This document shows positions 1 through 6,479 of a stretch of 10,768 nucleotides of DNA, one piece after another. The first letter of the stretch is position 1, and each line of letters begins with the position of its first letter. Under the pieces are notes generated by a model. The model was not told the DNA's origin. It saw nothing but the letters and a program-made list of their open reading frames with translations, and did not search any database. The DNA is from an uncultured Clostridia bacterium. Lineage in GTDB: Bacteria > Bacillota > Clostridia > Christensenellales > Pumilibacteraceae. The translations under genes were made by a program, and so were the position numbers. The DNA lies in NCBI GenBank assembly GCA_947589145.1, contig CANQCB010000048.1:1-10768 (forward strand). Direction: 5' to 3'.

Positions 1-59
1 GAATCGGACCCACGCAGCCAGCTTGGAAGGCTGGTATTCTACCATTGAACTACACCCGC
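1..59 (-). tRNA. tRNA-Gly (anticodon TCC), 3' end cut by window edge
   Basis: Read on the minus strand, the sequence starts with acceptor strand GCGGGTG. It then gives a D arm (GTTC/GAAT around a loop containing GG), an anticodon stem CCAGC/GCTGG enclosing loop CTTCCAA (anticodon TCC, reading GGA/GGG glycine codons), a variable loop, and a T-stem strand GTGGG followed by loop TCCGATT. The window stops at about tRNA position 61, so the rest of the T stem and the acceptor 3' strand are missing. The T loop reads TCC where tRNAs almost always have TTC, so position 55, normally converted to pseudouridine, is encoded as C. G10-T25 in the D stem is a wobble pair. Confidence 0.95.
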
Positions 60-110
60 ACGTTACCGAACGAAACCGCTCTTATTTTCCCTTCTCTCAG
101 ATGCCTATGC

Positions 111-139
111 ATTCTATCATATCGAGGGTGCGATGTCAA
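111..139 (-). promoter_or_regulatory. Promoter of the tRNA-Gly gene
   Basis: On the minus strand, TTGACA (139-134) is followed after exactly 17 bases by TAGAAT (116-111). The -10 box is preceded by TGA, which fits an extended -10 (TGn) element. Transcription would start near position 104, leaving a leader of about 45 bases before the tRNA 5' end, as expected for an RNase P substrate. No terminator hairpin was seen between rdgB and this promoter, so upstream transcripts may also run into the tRNA. Confidence 0.8.
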
Positions 140-172
140 GAATTTTGCCCCCTCTTTTCAGATTTTTATCTA

Positions 173-769
173 TTATGCGCCTTGTTGACCGCCGACATTA
201 AGCGTTTTTAATTTTTCGGCAAACAACTTCAACGCCCGTCCTCTGTGCGAAACGGCGTTTTTCTCCTCCGACGCGGCCGCCCCGAACGTTTTGCCGAGAT
301 CGGAAGAAAAGAATATGGGGTCGTAACCGAATCCGCCCTCTCCCTCTCTTTCTCTTAATATGTATCCGTCCGTGCGCGCTTCTACCGTGAACTCGTTTTC
401 ACCGTCTTTGTATGCAACGGCGCAAGTGAAATGAGCCGTGCGCCTTTCGTCCGCAACGTCTTTAAGTTCTCCGAGCAATTTATCTATGCGCGCTTCGGGA
501 GTGGGTGCGTACCTCGCGGAATGCACGCCGGGCGCGCCGTCGAGCGCGTCTACGCACAGTCCCGAATCGTCCCCGAACGAAGGAAGTCCCGATCGTTCAT
601 ATGCGGCACGCGCCTTTATCAGTGCGTTTTCGCGAAAAGTTTTCCCGTTTTCTTCGGGCTCGACGCCGTTATCGAAGTCGGCGACGGATAAGATTTCCCA
701 ACCCGTCAGAATTTCGCGCATTTCGTTTAATTTTCCCTTGTTATGCGTTGCCGCTACTATTTTTTTCAT
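173..769 (-). CDS. rdgB: XTP/dITP diphosphatase (RdgB/HAM1 family)
   Basis: This 198-residue cytosolic enzyme hydrolyses deaminated purine nucleoside triphosphates (ITP/dITP, XTP) to monophosphate and pyrophosphate, keeping them out of DNA and RNA. The family motifs are all present in order: THNKGK (8-13, phosphate binding), FRENA (45-49), DDSGL (67-71, with the catalytic/metal Asp), GVHSAR (81-86), GFGYDP (146-151) and SHRGRA (174-179). Length is normal for the family. The ATG at 769 begins the canonical KIVAATHN strand and has an AAGG ribosome binding site seven bases upstream. The gene lies behind an intrinsic terminator with no room for its own promoter in the 41-base gap, so it is probably expressed by read-through or from a promoter inside the preceding gene. 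The tail after residue 188 (ending GGQQGA) is polar and not conserved in the family. Confidence 0.96.
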   Translation of the reverse strand: MKKIVAATHNKGKLNEMREILTGWEILSVADFDNGVEPEENGKTFRENALIKARAAYERSGLPSFGDDSGLCVDALDGAPGVHSARYAPTPEARIDKLLGELKDVADERRTAHFTCAVAYKDGENEFTVEARTDGYILREREGEGGFGYDPIFFSSDLGKTFGAAASEEKNAVSHRGRALKLFAEKLKTLNVGGQQGA

Positions 770-780
770 TCGCTTACCTT

Positions 781-807
781 AAAAAACGGTCGGCATTGCC
801 AACCGTT
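781..807 (-). terminator. Intrinsic terminator between the small membrane gene and rdgB
   Basis: On the minus strand, AACGGTTGGC (807-798) pairs with GCCGACCGTT (794-785) around the loop AAT, with one G-T wobble. The stem is followed by a run of six T (786-781), which overlaps the last two stem bases. It starts three bases after the stop codon of the upstream gene. The T run is immediately followed by AAGG, the probable rdgB ribosome binding site. Confidence 0.82.
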
Positions 808-810
808 ATT

Positions 811-1125
811 TTATACCGTCATATATACGCTGCAATATATCAATCCGAACAATGAAAGACACAGCACGACCGACATTATGATTGTGTTCACCACGGCGTT
901 TTTGAACTCGGGCGACGACTTGTTTATTCCGCGCGCGAATACCATGATCATACGCACTATCGACATTACCGAGCCGACTATGAACATCGAAAAACCGACT
1001 ATTCTCACCGCAACGGGCTCGACAAACATGCCCACTATCAGCACTATCGCCGCCGCGAGCAACATTATGTCGCAAATCTGCCTGAGCCCGAAATGCGAAA
1101 AGTAAGTTTTTTTACCGTTTGCCAT
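811..1125 (-). CDS. Small three-helix membrane protein, unknown function
   Basis: This 104-residue protein is not one I recognise. The N-terminus (1-16) is polar and basic. Three hydrophobic stretches follow, at about residues 17-36, 38-64 and 78-101, with a basic and polar loop (65-77, containing ARG, NKSSPEFK) between the second and third. No signal peptide cleavage site, catalytic motif or metal-binding pattern is visible. It looks like a small integral membrane protein with little outside the bilayer. It starts 25 bases after pyrE in the same direction and ends just before a terminator, so it appears to be the last gene of the pyr operon. The site before ATG 1125 is a weak, close TAGGAAT. 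The opposite strand is also open here, but this frame has the coherent helix pattern. It is probably a real gene with unassigned function. Confidence 0.75.
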   Translation of the reverse strand: MANGKKTYFSHFGLRQICDIMLLAAAIVLIVGMFVEPVAVRIVGFSMFIVGSVMSIVRMIMVFARGINKSSPEFKNAVVNTIIMSVVLCLSLFGLIYCSVYMTV

Positions 1126-1150
1126 ATTCCTATATTATGTCCCGTTTCGG

Positions 1151-1729
1151 TTATTTAACACCGCGGCTGCCCGGTTTGTAAGGTGCGCTCGCGCCCGCTT
1201 TGCACAACGGGCAATCCCCCGCTTCCCAACTCGTTACTTCCATGGAAAGGAGCGGCACGTAAGGCACTCCGAACTCTACTTTGCCGTTGGAACGATCCAC
1301 CACGCTTGCGCACGCGACGACCTGCGCGCCCACTTTCTCGCAAAGCGCAATGACTTCTTTAACGCTGCCGCCCGTCGTAACGACATCCTCGGCAACGACA
1401 ACTTTCATGCCCTTTTCCAAAGCAAAGCCGCGACGGAAAGTCATTTCTCCGTTTTCCCTTTCCGCAAAAATGTTGGTAACGCCGAGTTGTTTGGAAAGTT
1501 CATAACCGAGAATTATTCCGCCGACCGCCGGAGATACCACCATGTCAGGCTTGTACGGCGCAAGTTTTTCCGCAAGCGCGGCGACGATTTTTACCGCCTC
1601 GTCGGGGTGCACGAACAGTTTCGCCGACTGCATATATGTATCGGAATGTCTGCCGCTTGTGAGCAGAAAATGCCCTTTCAGCACACCGCCCGTCCTTTCA
1701 TAACATTGAAGTACTTCTTTATCCGTCAT
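1151..1729 (-). CDS. pyrE: Orotate phosphoribosyltransferase
   Basis: This 192-residue cytosolic enzyme transfers the phosphoribosyl group of PRPP to orotate, making OMP, the fifth step of UMP synthesis. The PRPP-binding loop VVVAEDVVTTGGS (110-122) is intact. The flexible catalytic-loop region around ERENGEMTFRRGF (90-102), the SGRHSD segment (25-30) and the SPAVGG strand (66-71) also match the family. The C-terminus has the CPLC...KPGSR tail (173-189) typical of the variant seen in Clostridia and Thermus. I chose ATG 1729, one base after the pyrD stop, because AGAAGG lies about five bases before it. An upstream in-frame TTG at 1744 would overlap pyrD by 14 bases and place that ribosome binding site inside the coding region. 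Confidence 0.97.
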   Translation of the reverse strand: MTDKEVLQCYERTGGVLKGHFLLTSGRHSDTYMQSAKLFVHPDEAVKIVAALAEKLAPYKPDMVVSPAVGGIILGYELSKQLGVTNIFAERENGEMTFRRGFALEKGMKVVVAEDVVTTGGSVKEVIALCEKVGAQVVACASVVDRSNGKVEFGVPYVPLLSMEVTSWEAGDCPLCKAGASAPYKPGSRGVK

Positions 1730-1730
1730 T

Positions 1731-2639
1731 TTAACCTTCTTCAAGCGCGCCTATGATCGCGTTTATATCCGTTATTCTACACTTTTCCATTTCTTTTGTC
1801 AAGTCGTTTACTACCTTCTCCGCCGCCATGGGATCGGATATGTTCGCCGTTCCGATCTGAACCGCGGTCGCGCCGCAAAGCATAAATTCCAACGCATCCC
1901 TTGCCGACGTTATTCCGCCCAGACCTATCACGGGGATCTTCACCGCCTTATAGACCTGTCTTACCATACGCAATGCGATCGGCTTTACGCACGGACCCGA
2001 AAGTCCGCCCGTTATGTTACCGAGAACGGGTTTTCGGCGGTAAATATCCACCGCCATGCCCGTGATCGTATTTATCAGCGACACGGCGTCCGCGCCGCCC
2101 TGTTCCGCCGCTCTCGCGTTGTCCGCAATATCCGCGACGTTGGGTGTGAGTTTGACGATTAGCGGCTTGGCGCAATGCTTTTTCGCTGCCGCGGTCACCT
2201 CTTCCACCGATTTCGGAAGAACGCCGTAAGACATTCCGCCGCATTTTACGTTCGGACAACTTATGTTCAGTTCGATCATATCCACGTCGGTTTGACCGAG
2301 CCTTTCGCAAATTCTCTCGTAATCGGACAGGCTCGAACCCGCCGCGTTTGCAATTATAACGGTGCCGAGTCCCTTCATGAACGGCAGTTCGCGCTCGATG
2401 AACACTTCGACGCCGGGGTTTTGCAGTCCTACGCAATTAAGTATACCGCTCGGCGTTTCGGCTATGCGAGTGCCGTCGTTGCCCTCTCTCGGCAGGAGCG
2501 TCAGCCCTTTTGTGGATATGCCGCCCAACTTGCCCACGTCGTAAAATTCGTTATATTCTCTGCCGAAACCGAATGTGCCCGACGCGGTTATTATGGGGTT
2601 TTTGAATTCTATTCCGCAAAGATTTACCGAGGTTTTCAT
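1731..2639 (-). CDS. pyrD: Dihydroorotate dehydrogenase B, catalytic subunit (class 1B)
   Basis: This 302-residue FMN protein oxidises dihydroorotate to orotate. Class 1 features are present: the FGFG segment (23-26), the FMN-contacting STKGLTLLPR (42-51), the substrate-binding NCVGLQNPG (68-76), and the active-site NISCPNVKCGG (125-135), whose Cys128 is the expected catalytic base (class 2 enzymes have Ser). FMN-phosphate-binding glycine segments GLGGI (239-243) and GATAVQIGT (256-264) follow. The neighbouring pyrK makes this class 1B, passing electrons via FAD and a [2Fe-2S] cluster to NAD. The start is ATG 2639, because its ATG overlaps the pyrK stop (ATGA) and the protein then begins at the conserved KTSVNLCGIEFKNP. 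A longer in-frame version from 2681 would add 14 residues inside pyrK. Confidence 0.97.
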   Translation of the reverse strand: MKTSVNLCGIEFKNPIITASGTFGFGREYNEFYDVGKLGGISTKGLTLLPREGNDGTRIAETPSGILNCVGLQNPGVEVFIERELPFMKGLGTVIIANAAGSSLSDYERICERLGQTDVDMIELNISCPNVKCGGMSYGVLPKSVEEVTAAAKKHCAKPLIVKLTPNVADIADNARAAEQGGADAVSLINTITGMAVDIYRRKPVLGNITGGLSGPCVKPIALRMVRQVYKAVKIPVIGLGGITSARDALEFMLCGATAVQIGTANISDPMAAEKVVNDLTKEMEKCRITDINAIIGALEEG

Positions 2640-3382
2640 TGATAAACTTCCTTTCCCGAGAACACGGGTCCGTCCTTGCACACGCGCTTGTTATGCCCGT
2701 CCGCCTTGCAAGTACAGGTCAGACACGCGCCTACGCCGCAACCCATACGGGCTTCAAGAGAAAGATAGGTCGGTATGTTCTTCGCCTCGCCCATTCTTTT
2801 GACCGCTTTCATGAGCGGCTCGGGGCCGCAACAGAATATCGCGTCCGGTTTATATCCGTCCGCCATATCCTTTTCCAGCGCCGCGGTCGGGAAACCGCAA
2901 AAGCCCGCGCTTCCGTCGTCCGTGCATACCGTCAATTTTCCCACTCCGTCAAACTCTTTGCCCAACAAAATTTGCTTTTTTGTCGCAAATCCGTTGTATA
3001 TCCTCGCGTTGCCGCCGCATTCCGCCGCCGTAAGATAAAGAGGGACGACTCCGAATCCGCCGCCTATTATGGCGACATTTTCGTATTTGCCTATCGGGAA
3101 ACCGTTTCCGAGGGGCATGACAACGCGCAATTCATCGCCCTTTTCAAGGGTCGTGAGCGCATGAGTGCCTTTGCCTTTGAGCTGATAAAGGAATGCCGCG
3201 TAAGTCTCGTCCGCCATGCACACGCCGAGCGGACGGCAAAGTATGCAATCGTCGCGCGGAACTTCGAGCATGGCGAACTGACCGCCTTTGATCGGCGGAA
3301 GTTTGTCAAAAGACATTTCCAAAAGATATGCGTCTTTCGCTATTTCCCTGTTATTTATGACTTCTCCGATATAATCTTTCAT
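2636..3382 (-). CDS. pyrK: Dihydroorotate dehydrogenase B, electron transfer subunit
   Basis: This 248-residue ferredoxin-NADP reductase-like protein carries electrons from PyrD-bound FMN to NAD+. An FAD-binding beta-barrel occupies about 1-97 and an NAD-binding domain with IIGGGFGVVPL (105-115) follows. The C-terminal [2Fe-2S] ligands are Cys215, Cys220, Cys223 and Cys235, in the C-x4-C-x2-C-x11-C pattern typical of PyrK. The FAD-binding motif, usually RPxS, reads RPLG (50-53), so the serine is replaced by glycine. The gene overlaps pyrF upstream and pyrD downstream, each by an ATGA junction, which implies translational coupling and balanced amounts of the two dehydrogenase subunits. Confidence 0.96.
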   Translation of the reverse strand: MKDYIGEVINNREIAKDAYLLEMSFDKLPPIKGGQFAMLEVPRDDCILCRPLGVCMADETYAAFLYQLKGKGTHALTTLEKGDELRVVMPLGNGFPIGKYENVAIIGGGFGVVPLYLTAAECGGNARIYNGFATKKQILLGKEFDGVGKLTVCTDDGSAGFCGFPTAALEKDMADGYKPDAIFCCGPEPLMKAVKRMGEAKNIPTYLSLEARMGCGVGACLTCTCKADGHNKRVCKDGPVFSGKEVYQ

Positions 3383-4251
3383 CTTCTGCGGAGCGCTCCC
3401 GTGAGATCCTCGCGCATGTCTGCCGCCGCCGCATACGCCGCCGAAGCGAAGTCCATGCCTTTGTATTTTTCCTGTTTGTAAGCGCAGATAATTCCGCGGC
3501 TGGAATTGACGATACCGCCGTTGCCGTTACCGTCGAAGCCTGCCACAGCGCCGTCTGCGCCGCCGCCCTGCGCCCCGTAACCGGGAACGAGAAAGAACGT
3601 GTGCGGCATGAGTTTGCGAAGTTCGCTCGCTTGTTCGGGATAGGTCGCGCCCACTACCGCGCCGACGTTGGAATAACCGCACTCGCCGATCGAGTCCTTG
3701 CCCCAGCCGTCCACAAGCGCAGCCATTTGTTCGTATACCGTTTTGCCGTTTTCCAAACGCATGTCCTGCAACTCGCCGCCCGACGGGTTGGAGGTTTTTA
3801 CAAGCGCGAAAATCCCCTTTCCGTCGTTGCCGAGAAAAGGCTTTATGCCGTCCGTGCCGAGATAGCCGTTCACCGTAAGAAAGTCGCTGTCGAACTCTCC
3901 GCCGAAAAACGCCTGCGCGTATTGTTTCGCGGTCGCGCCGATGTCGTTGCGCTTGGCGTCCGCAATGACGATCATGCCCTCGCTTTTCGCAAGTTTGACC
4001 GTCTTTGCGAAAACTTCCATTCCCGAGACGCCGAGCGCTTCGTAGTATGCTATCTGAACCTTTACGGCGGGAACTATGTTCTTTATTTTTTCTATTATCG
4101 CCGCGTTGAAGTCGAAAATCGCGGACGCCGTCGCCTGCTTATCGCCTTTTAACCGCTCGTAATCGGGCAGGTACTCCGCCGCGGTATCAAGTCCCACTAC
4201 GCTCGGATTGCCCGTTTCGGCAATTTTGCGAAAAAGTTCGTCTATTATCAT
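3379..4251 (-). CDS. pyrF: Orotidine 5'-phosphate decarboxylase (type 2, long form)
   Basis: This 290-residue cytosolic enzyme decarboxylates OMP to UMP, the last step of the pathway. The catalytic array DAKRND is at 98-103 (Asp98, Lys100, Asp103). VGLD (19-22) begins the first barrel strand, and LVPGYGAQGG (221-230) with IVNSSRGI (247-254) forms the phosphate-binding part. About 290 residues, rather than about 235, together with the KTSNPSGGELQ segment (152-162), place it in the longer type 2 group found in Clostridia and Mycobacterium, unlike the short type in Bacillus subtilis. AGGAG sits five bases before ATG 4251. The gene follows pyrC after 45 bases and overlaps pyrK by four. Confidence 0.97.
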   Translation of the reverse strand: MIIDELFRKIAETGNPSVVGLDTAAEYLPDYERLKGDKQATASAIFDFNAAIIEKIKNIVPAVKVQIAYYEALGVSGMEVFAKTVKLAKSEGMIVIADAKRNDIGATAKQYAQAFFGGEFDSDFLTVNGYLGTDGIKPFLGNDGKGIFALVKTSNPSGGELQDMRLENGKTVYEQMAALVDGWGKDSIGECGYSNVGAVVGATYPEQASELRKLMPHTFFLVPGYGAQGGGADGAVAGFDGNGNGGIVNSSRGIICAYKQEKYKGMDFASAAYAAAADMREDLTGALRRR

Positions 4252-4267
4252 TTGATCTCCTGTTTTT

Positions 4268-4312
4268 TTATTTTCGGAATTTAAGTTCGATTATTTTCAG
4301 AATTTAAGTTCG
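4268..4312. repeat. Tandem 22-base repeat at the 3' end of pyrC
   Basis: Positions 4268-4289 and 4291-4312 are the same 22 bases except for one position, at a period of 23. The second copy contains the last codons and stop of pyrC. The first copy (downstream in the sense of transcription) lies in the pyrC-pyrF spacer. The only difference (G4276 against A4299) falls in the stop codon: TGA in the functional copy corresponds to CGA in the spacer copy. It looks like a local duplication of the gene's tail. Confidence 0.85.
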
Positions 4313-5556
4313 CCGCCGACTATCGTGTGCGAGACTTTGCCTTTAAGCGTCCAGCCGTCGTAAAGGCAGTTTTTGCCCTTTCCGTGCAACTCCGCCGCTT
4401 TCACCGTCCAATTCGCGTCGGGGTCGAAGATTATTATGTCCGCCATTATGCCGGGTCGGATATGAACTATCGGTAAGCCCAAAATTCTCGACGGCGCGTG
4501 GCTCATCAGTTCGACGAGCGTCGGCATATCTATTTCGCCCGTGTCCACAAGATAGGTGTATGCGAGGGAAAGCGCGGTTTCGAACCCCACCGTTCCGAAA
4601 GGAGCAAGGTCGAATTCCTTGCCTTTCTCGTCCGCCGAATGCGGCGCGTGGTCGGTGGCAATCGCGTCTATTGTGCCGTCCTTTATTCCCTCTATTATCG
4701 CGTCGCAGTCCGATTGTTCGCGCAGAGGCGGATTTATTTTCGCGTTGGTGTTATAAGAGAGTATCTCTTCGTCCGTCGCGGAAAAATAGTGAGGACAGGT
4801 TTCGCAGGTGATTTTTACGTTGCGCGCTTTCGCTTCGCGAATGAGTTCCACGCTTCCCGCCGTGGAGACGTGCGCAATATGCACGCGTGCGTCGAGACTT
4901 TCGGCAAGCGCGATATCGCGCGCTATTCCTATCTCTTCCGCCGCCCTGTTTATGCCGCGAAGTCCGGCTATCGTCGAGTTCAGACCTTCGTTTACCACGC
5001 CGTCCGCGCTGATATTTACGTCCTCGGTATGGTCGATTACGAGAAGGTTGAAAGTCTTTGCGTATTCGAGGGCGTTGCGCATTATTCCGCTGTTCATTAC
5101 CGGTCTGCCGTCGTCGCTAACCGCAACTATGCCCGCGTCCTTCATCTTTGCCATTTCGGCAAGCTCTTCGCCCTTTTGTCCCTTGGTTATGCAACCGATG
5201 GGATATACCCTCGCGTAGCCCGCTTCCTTGCCGCGCATTGCGACGTAGCGCGCTATCGCGGCGTTGTCTATTACGGGGTTGGTGTTCGGCATACATGCTA
5301 TCGACGTATATCCGCCGTATATCGCCGCGCGGCTTCCCGACTCTATCGTCTCCTTGTGCTCGAAGCCCGGCTCGCGAAGGTGGCAATGCATATCCACAAG
5401 CCCCGGCATAACGAGTTTTCCGCTCGCGTTTATAAACGTCGTGGCGTCCATATCGAGGTTCTCGCCCACGCGCATGATTTTGCCGTTTTCGATATAAACG
5501 TCGGCTTTGATTTCACCGCTGTCTATTATTCTTCCGCCTTTTATCAATATACTCAT
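4297..5556 (-). CDS. pyrC: Dihydroorotase (class I)
   Basis: This 419-residue zinc amidohydrolase cyclises carbamoyl aspartate to dihydroorotate. Metal and substrate residues are visible in order: HCHLREPG (57-64, the HxH zinc pair His57 and His59), CMPNTNP (88-94, substrate contact), the DDG of class I enzymes (148-150), HTED (176-179, where the family usually has HCED), HIAHVST (226-232, His229 zinc) and TDHAPH (301-306, catalytic Asp302). The length and an N-terminal beta-sandwich strand MSILIKGGRI followed by a C-terminal one (372-419) are typical. GAGGAG lies six bases before ATG 5556 and overlaps the pyrB stop region. Ten bases separate it from pyrB, so the two are surely cotranscribed. 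Confidence 0.97.
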   Translation of the reverse strand: MSILIKGGRIIDSGEIKADVYIENGKIMRVGENLDMDATTFINASGKLVMPGLVDMHCHLREPGFEHKETIESGSRAAIYGGYTSIACMPNTNPVIDNAAIARYVAMRGKEAGYARVYPIGCITKGQKGEELAEMAKMKDAGIVAVSDDGRPVMNSGIMRNALEYAKTFNLLVIDHTEDVNISADGVVNEGLNSTIAGLRGINRAAEEIGIARDIALAESLDARVHIAHVSTAGSVELIREAKARNVKITCETCPHYFSATDEEILSYNTNAKINPPLREQSDCDAIIEGIKDGTIDAIATDHAPHSADEKGKEFDLAPFGTVGFETALSLAYTYLVDTGEIDMPTLVELMSHAPSRILGLPIVHIRPGIMADIIIFDPDANWTVKAAELHGKGKNCLYDGWTLKGKVSHTIVGGELKF

Positions 5557-5566
5557 ATCCGTCTCC

Positions 5567-6475
5567 TCACCCGTTTATAAGCATGTCCATGACCGCCATA
5601 CGCACCGCGACGCCGTTGGTCACCTGTTCGTTTATCACACTGTTCTCGCCGTCCCTGATCTCGCTCGTGATCTCCACGCCGCGGTTGACAGGACCCGGGT
5701 GCATTATAAGCGCGTCGGGGCATGCGGCAAGTTTTTCCTCGGTTATTGCGAACTCTTTGCCGTATTCGCTTATCGTGGGGAAAAGTCCGACTTTTTGACG
5801 TTCAAGTTGAATGCGCAATCCCATGACTACGTTCGCGCCCACCACGGCCTCTTCGAGGTCGTAACTCACCTCGCAACCGAGTTCTTCCACATTACTCGGA
5901 AGGAGCGTCTGCGGAGCGACGACCGTCGTTTCCGCGCCCAATTTGCCGAGCGCCCAGAGGTTGCTTCGCGCCACTCTCGAATGTTTGATATCCCCCACCA
6001 TGACGACTTTCAGTCCCTTTATCGCGCCGAATTTTTCTTTCATGGTCAAGAGGTCGAGGAGGCTCTGCGTCGGGTGTTCGTTCATTCCGTCGCCGCCGTT
6101 TATTATCGACGCCTTTACTTTTTGCGCAAGCAGTGCGGGCGCGCCTGCCATAGAGTGACGTATGACGATTATGTCCGTCATGAGCGCGTCCAGCGTTCTG
6201 CCCGTGTCGACGAGAGATTCTCCCTTTTGTATGGAAGAATTCGACGCCGCTATCGACATTGTGCGCGCGCCGAGAAAACGCGCCGCCGTTTCAAAGGAGT
6301 TTTTCGTGCGCGTACTGTTTTCATAGAACAGCGTGGCGACGCATTTGCCTTTGAGCGAGTTCAGCATTTCGCCTCCGACAAACGCCTCTTTCATGCTTTC
6401 CGCGCGAATTATTATATCCTCGATTTCTTCTTTGGTCAGGTCTTTGAGACCCAACAAGTCCTTTTTTCGTAACAT
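5567..6475 (-). CDS. pyrB: Aspartate carbamoyltransferase, catalytic subunit
   Basis: This 302-residue enzyme condenses carbamoyl phosphate and aspartate, committing carbon to pyrimidines. Family motifs are the carbamoyl-phosphate loop STRTKNSFE (54-62, usually STRTRxSFE), QKGES (83-87, the lysine lent to the neighbouring subunit), HPTQ (134-137), HSRVARS (165-171) and HPGPVNRG (259-266). No regulatory pyrI is adjacent, so allosteric control of the E. coli kind is not indicated here. I chose ATG 6475, five bases after the last base of the rluD stop, because AAAGGA stands seven bases upstream and the protein then starts at LRKKDLLGLKDL, where the family begins. An upstream start at 6514 would add 13 residues inside rluD. 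Confidence 0.96.
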   Translation of the reverse strand: MLRKKDLLGLKDLTKEEIEDIIIRAESMKEAFVGGEMLNSLKGKCVATLFYENSTRTKNSFETAARFLGARTMSIAASNSSIQKGESLVDTGRTLDALMTDIIVIRHSMAGAPALLAQKVKASIINGGDGMNEHPTQSLLDLLTMKEKFGAIKGLKVVMVGDIKHSRVARSNLWALGKLGAETTVVAPQTLLPSNVEELGCEVSYDLEEAVVGANVVMGLRIQLERQKVGLFPTISEYGKEFAITEEKLAACPDALIMHPGPVNRGVEITSEIRDGENSVINEQVTNGVAVRMAVMDMLING

Positions 6476-6479
6476 ATCC

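Noticed and set aside
60..172. A possible terminator after rdgB
   Set aside because: The stretch contains T and A runs on both strands but no stable stem before them. Only the tRNA promoter was supported.
6476..6479. A PyrR-type attenuator or leader before pyrB
   Set aside because: Only four bases separate the genes, so there is no leader in which such a structure could sit.
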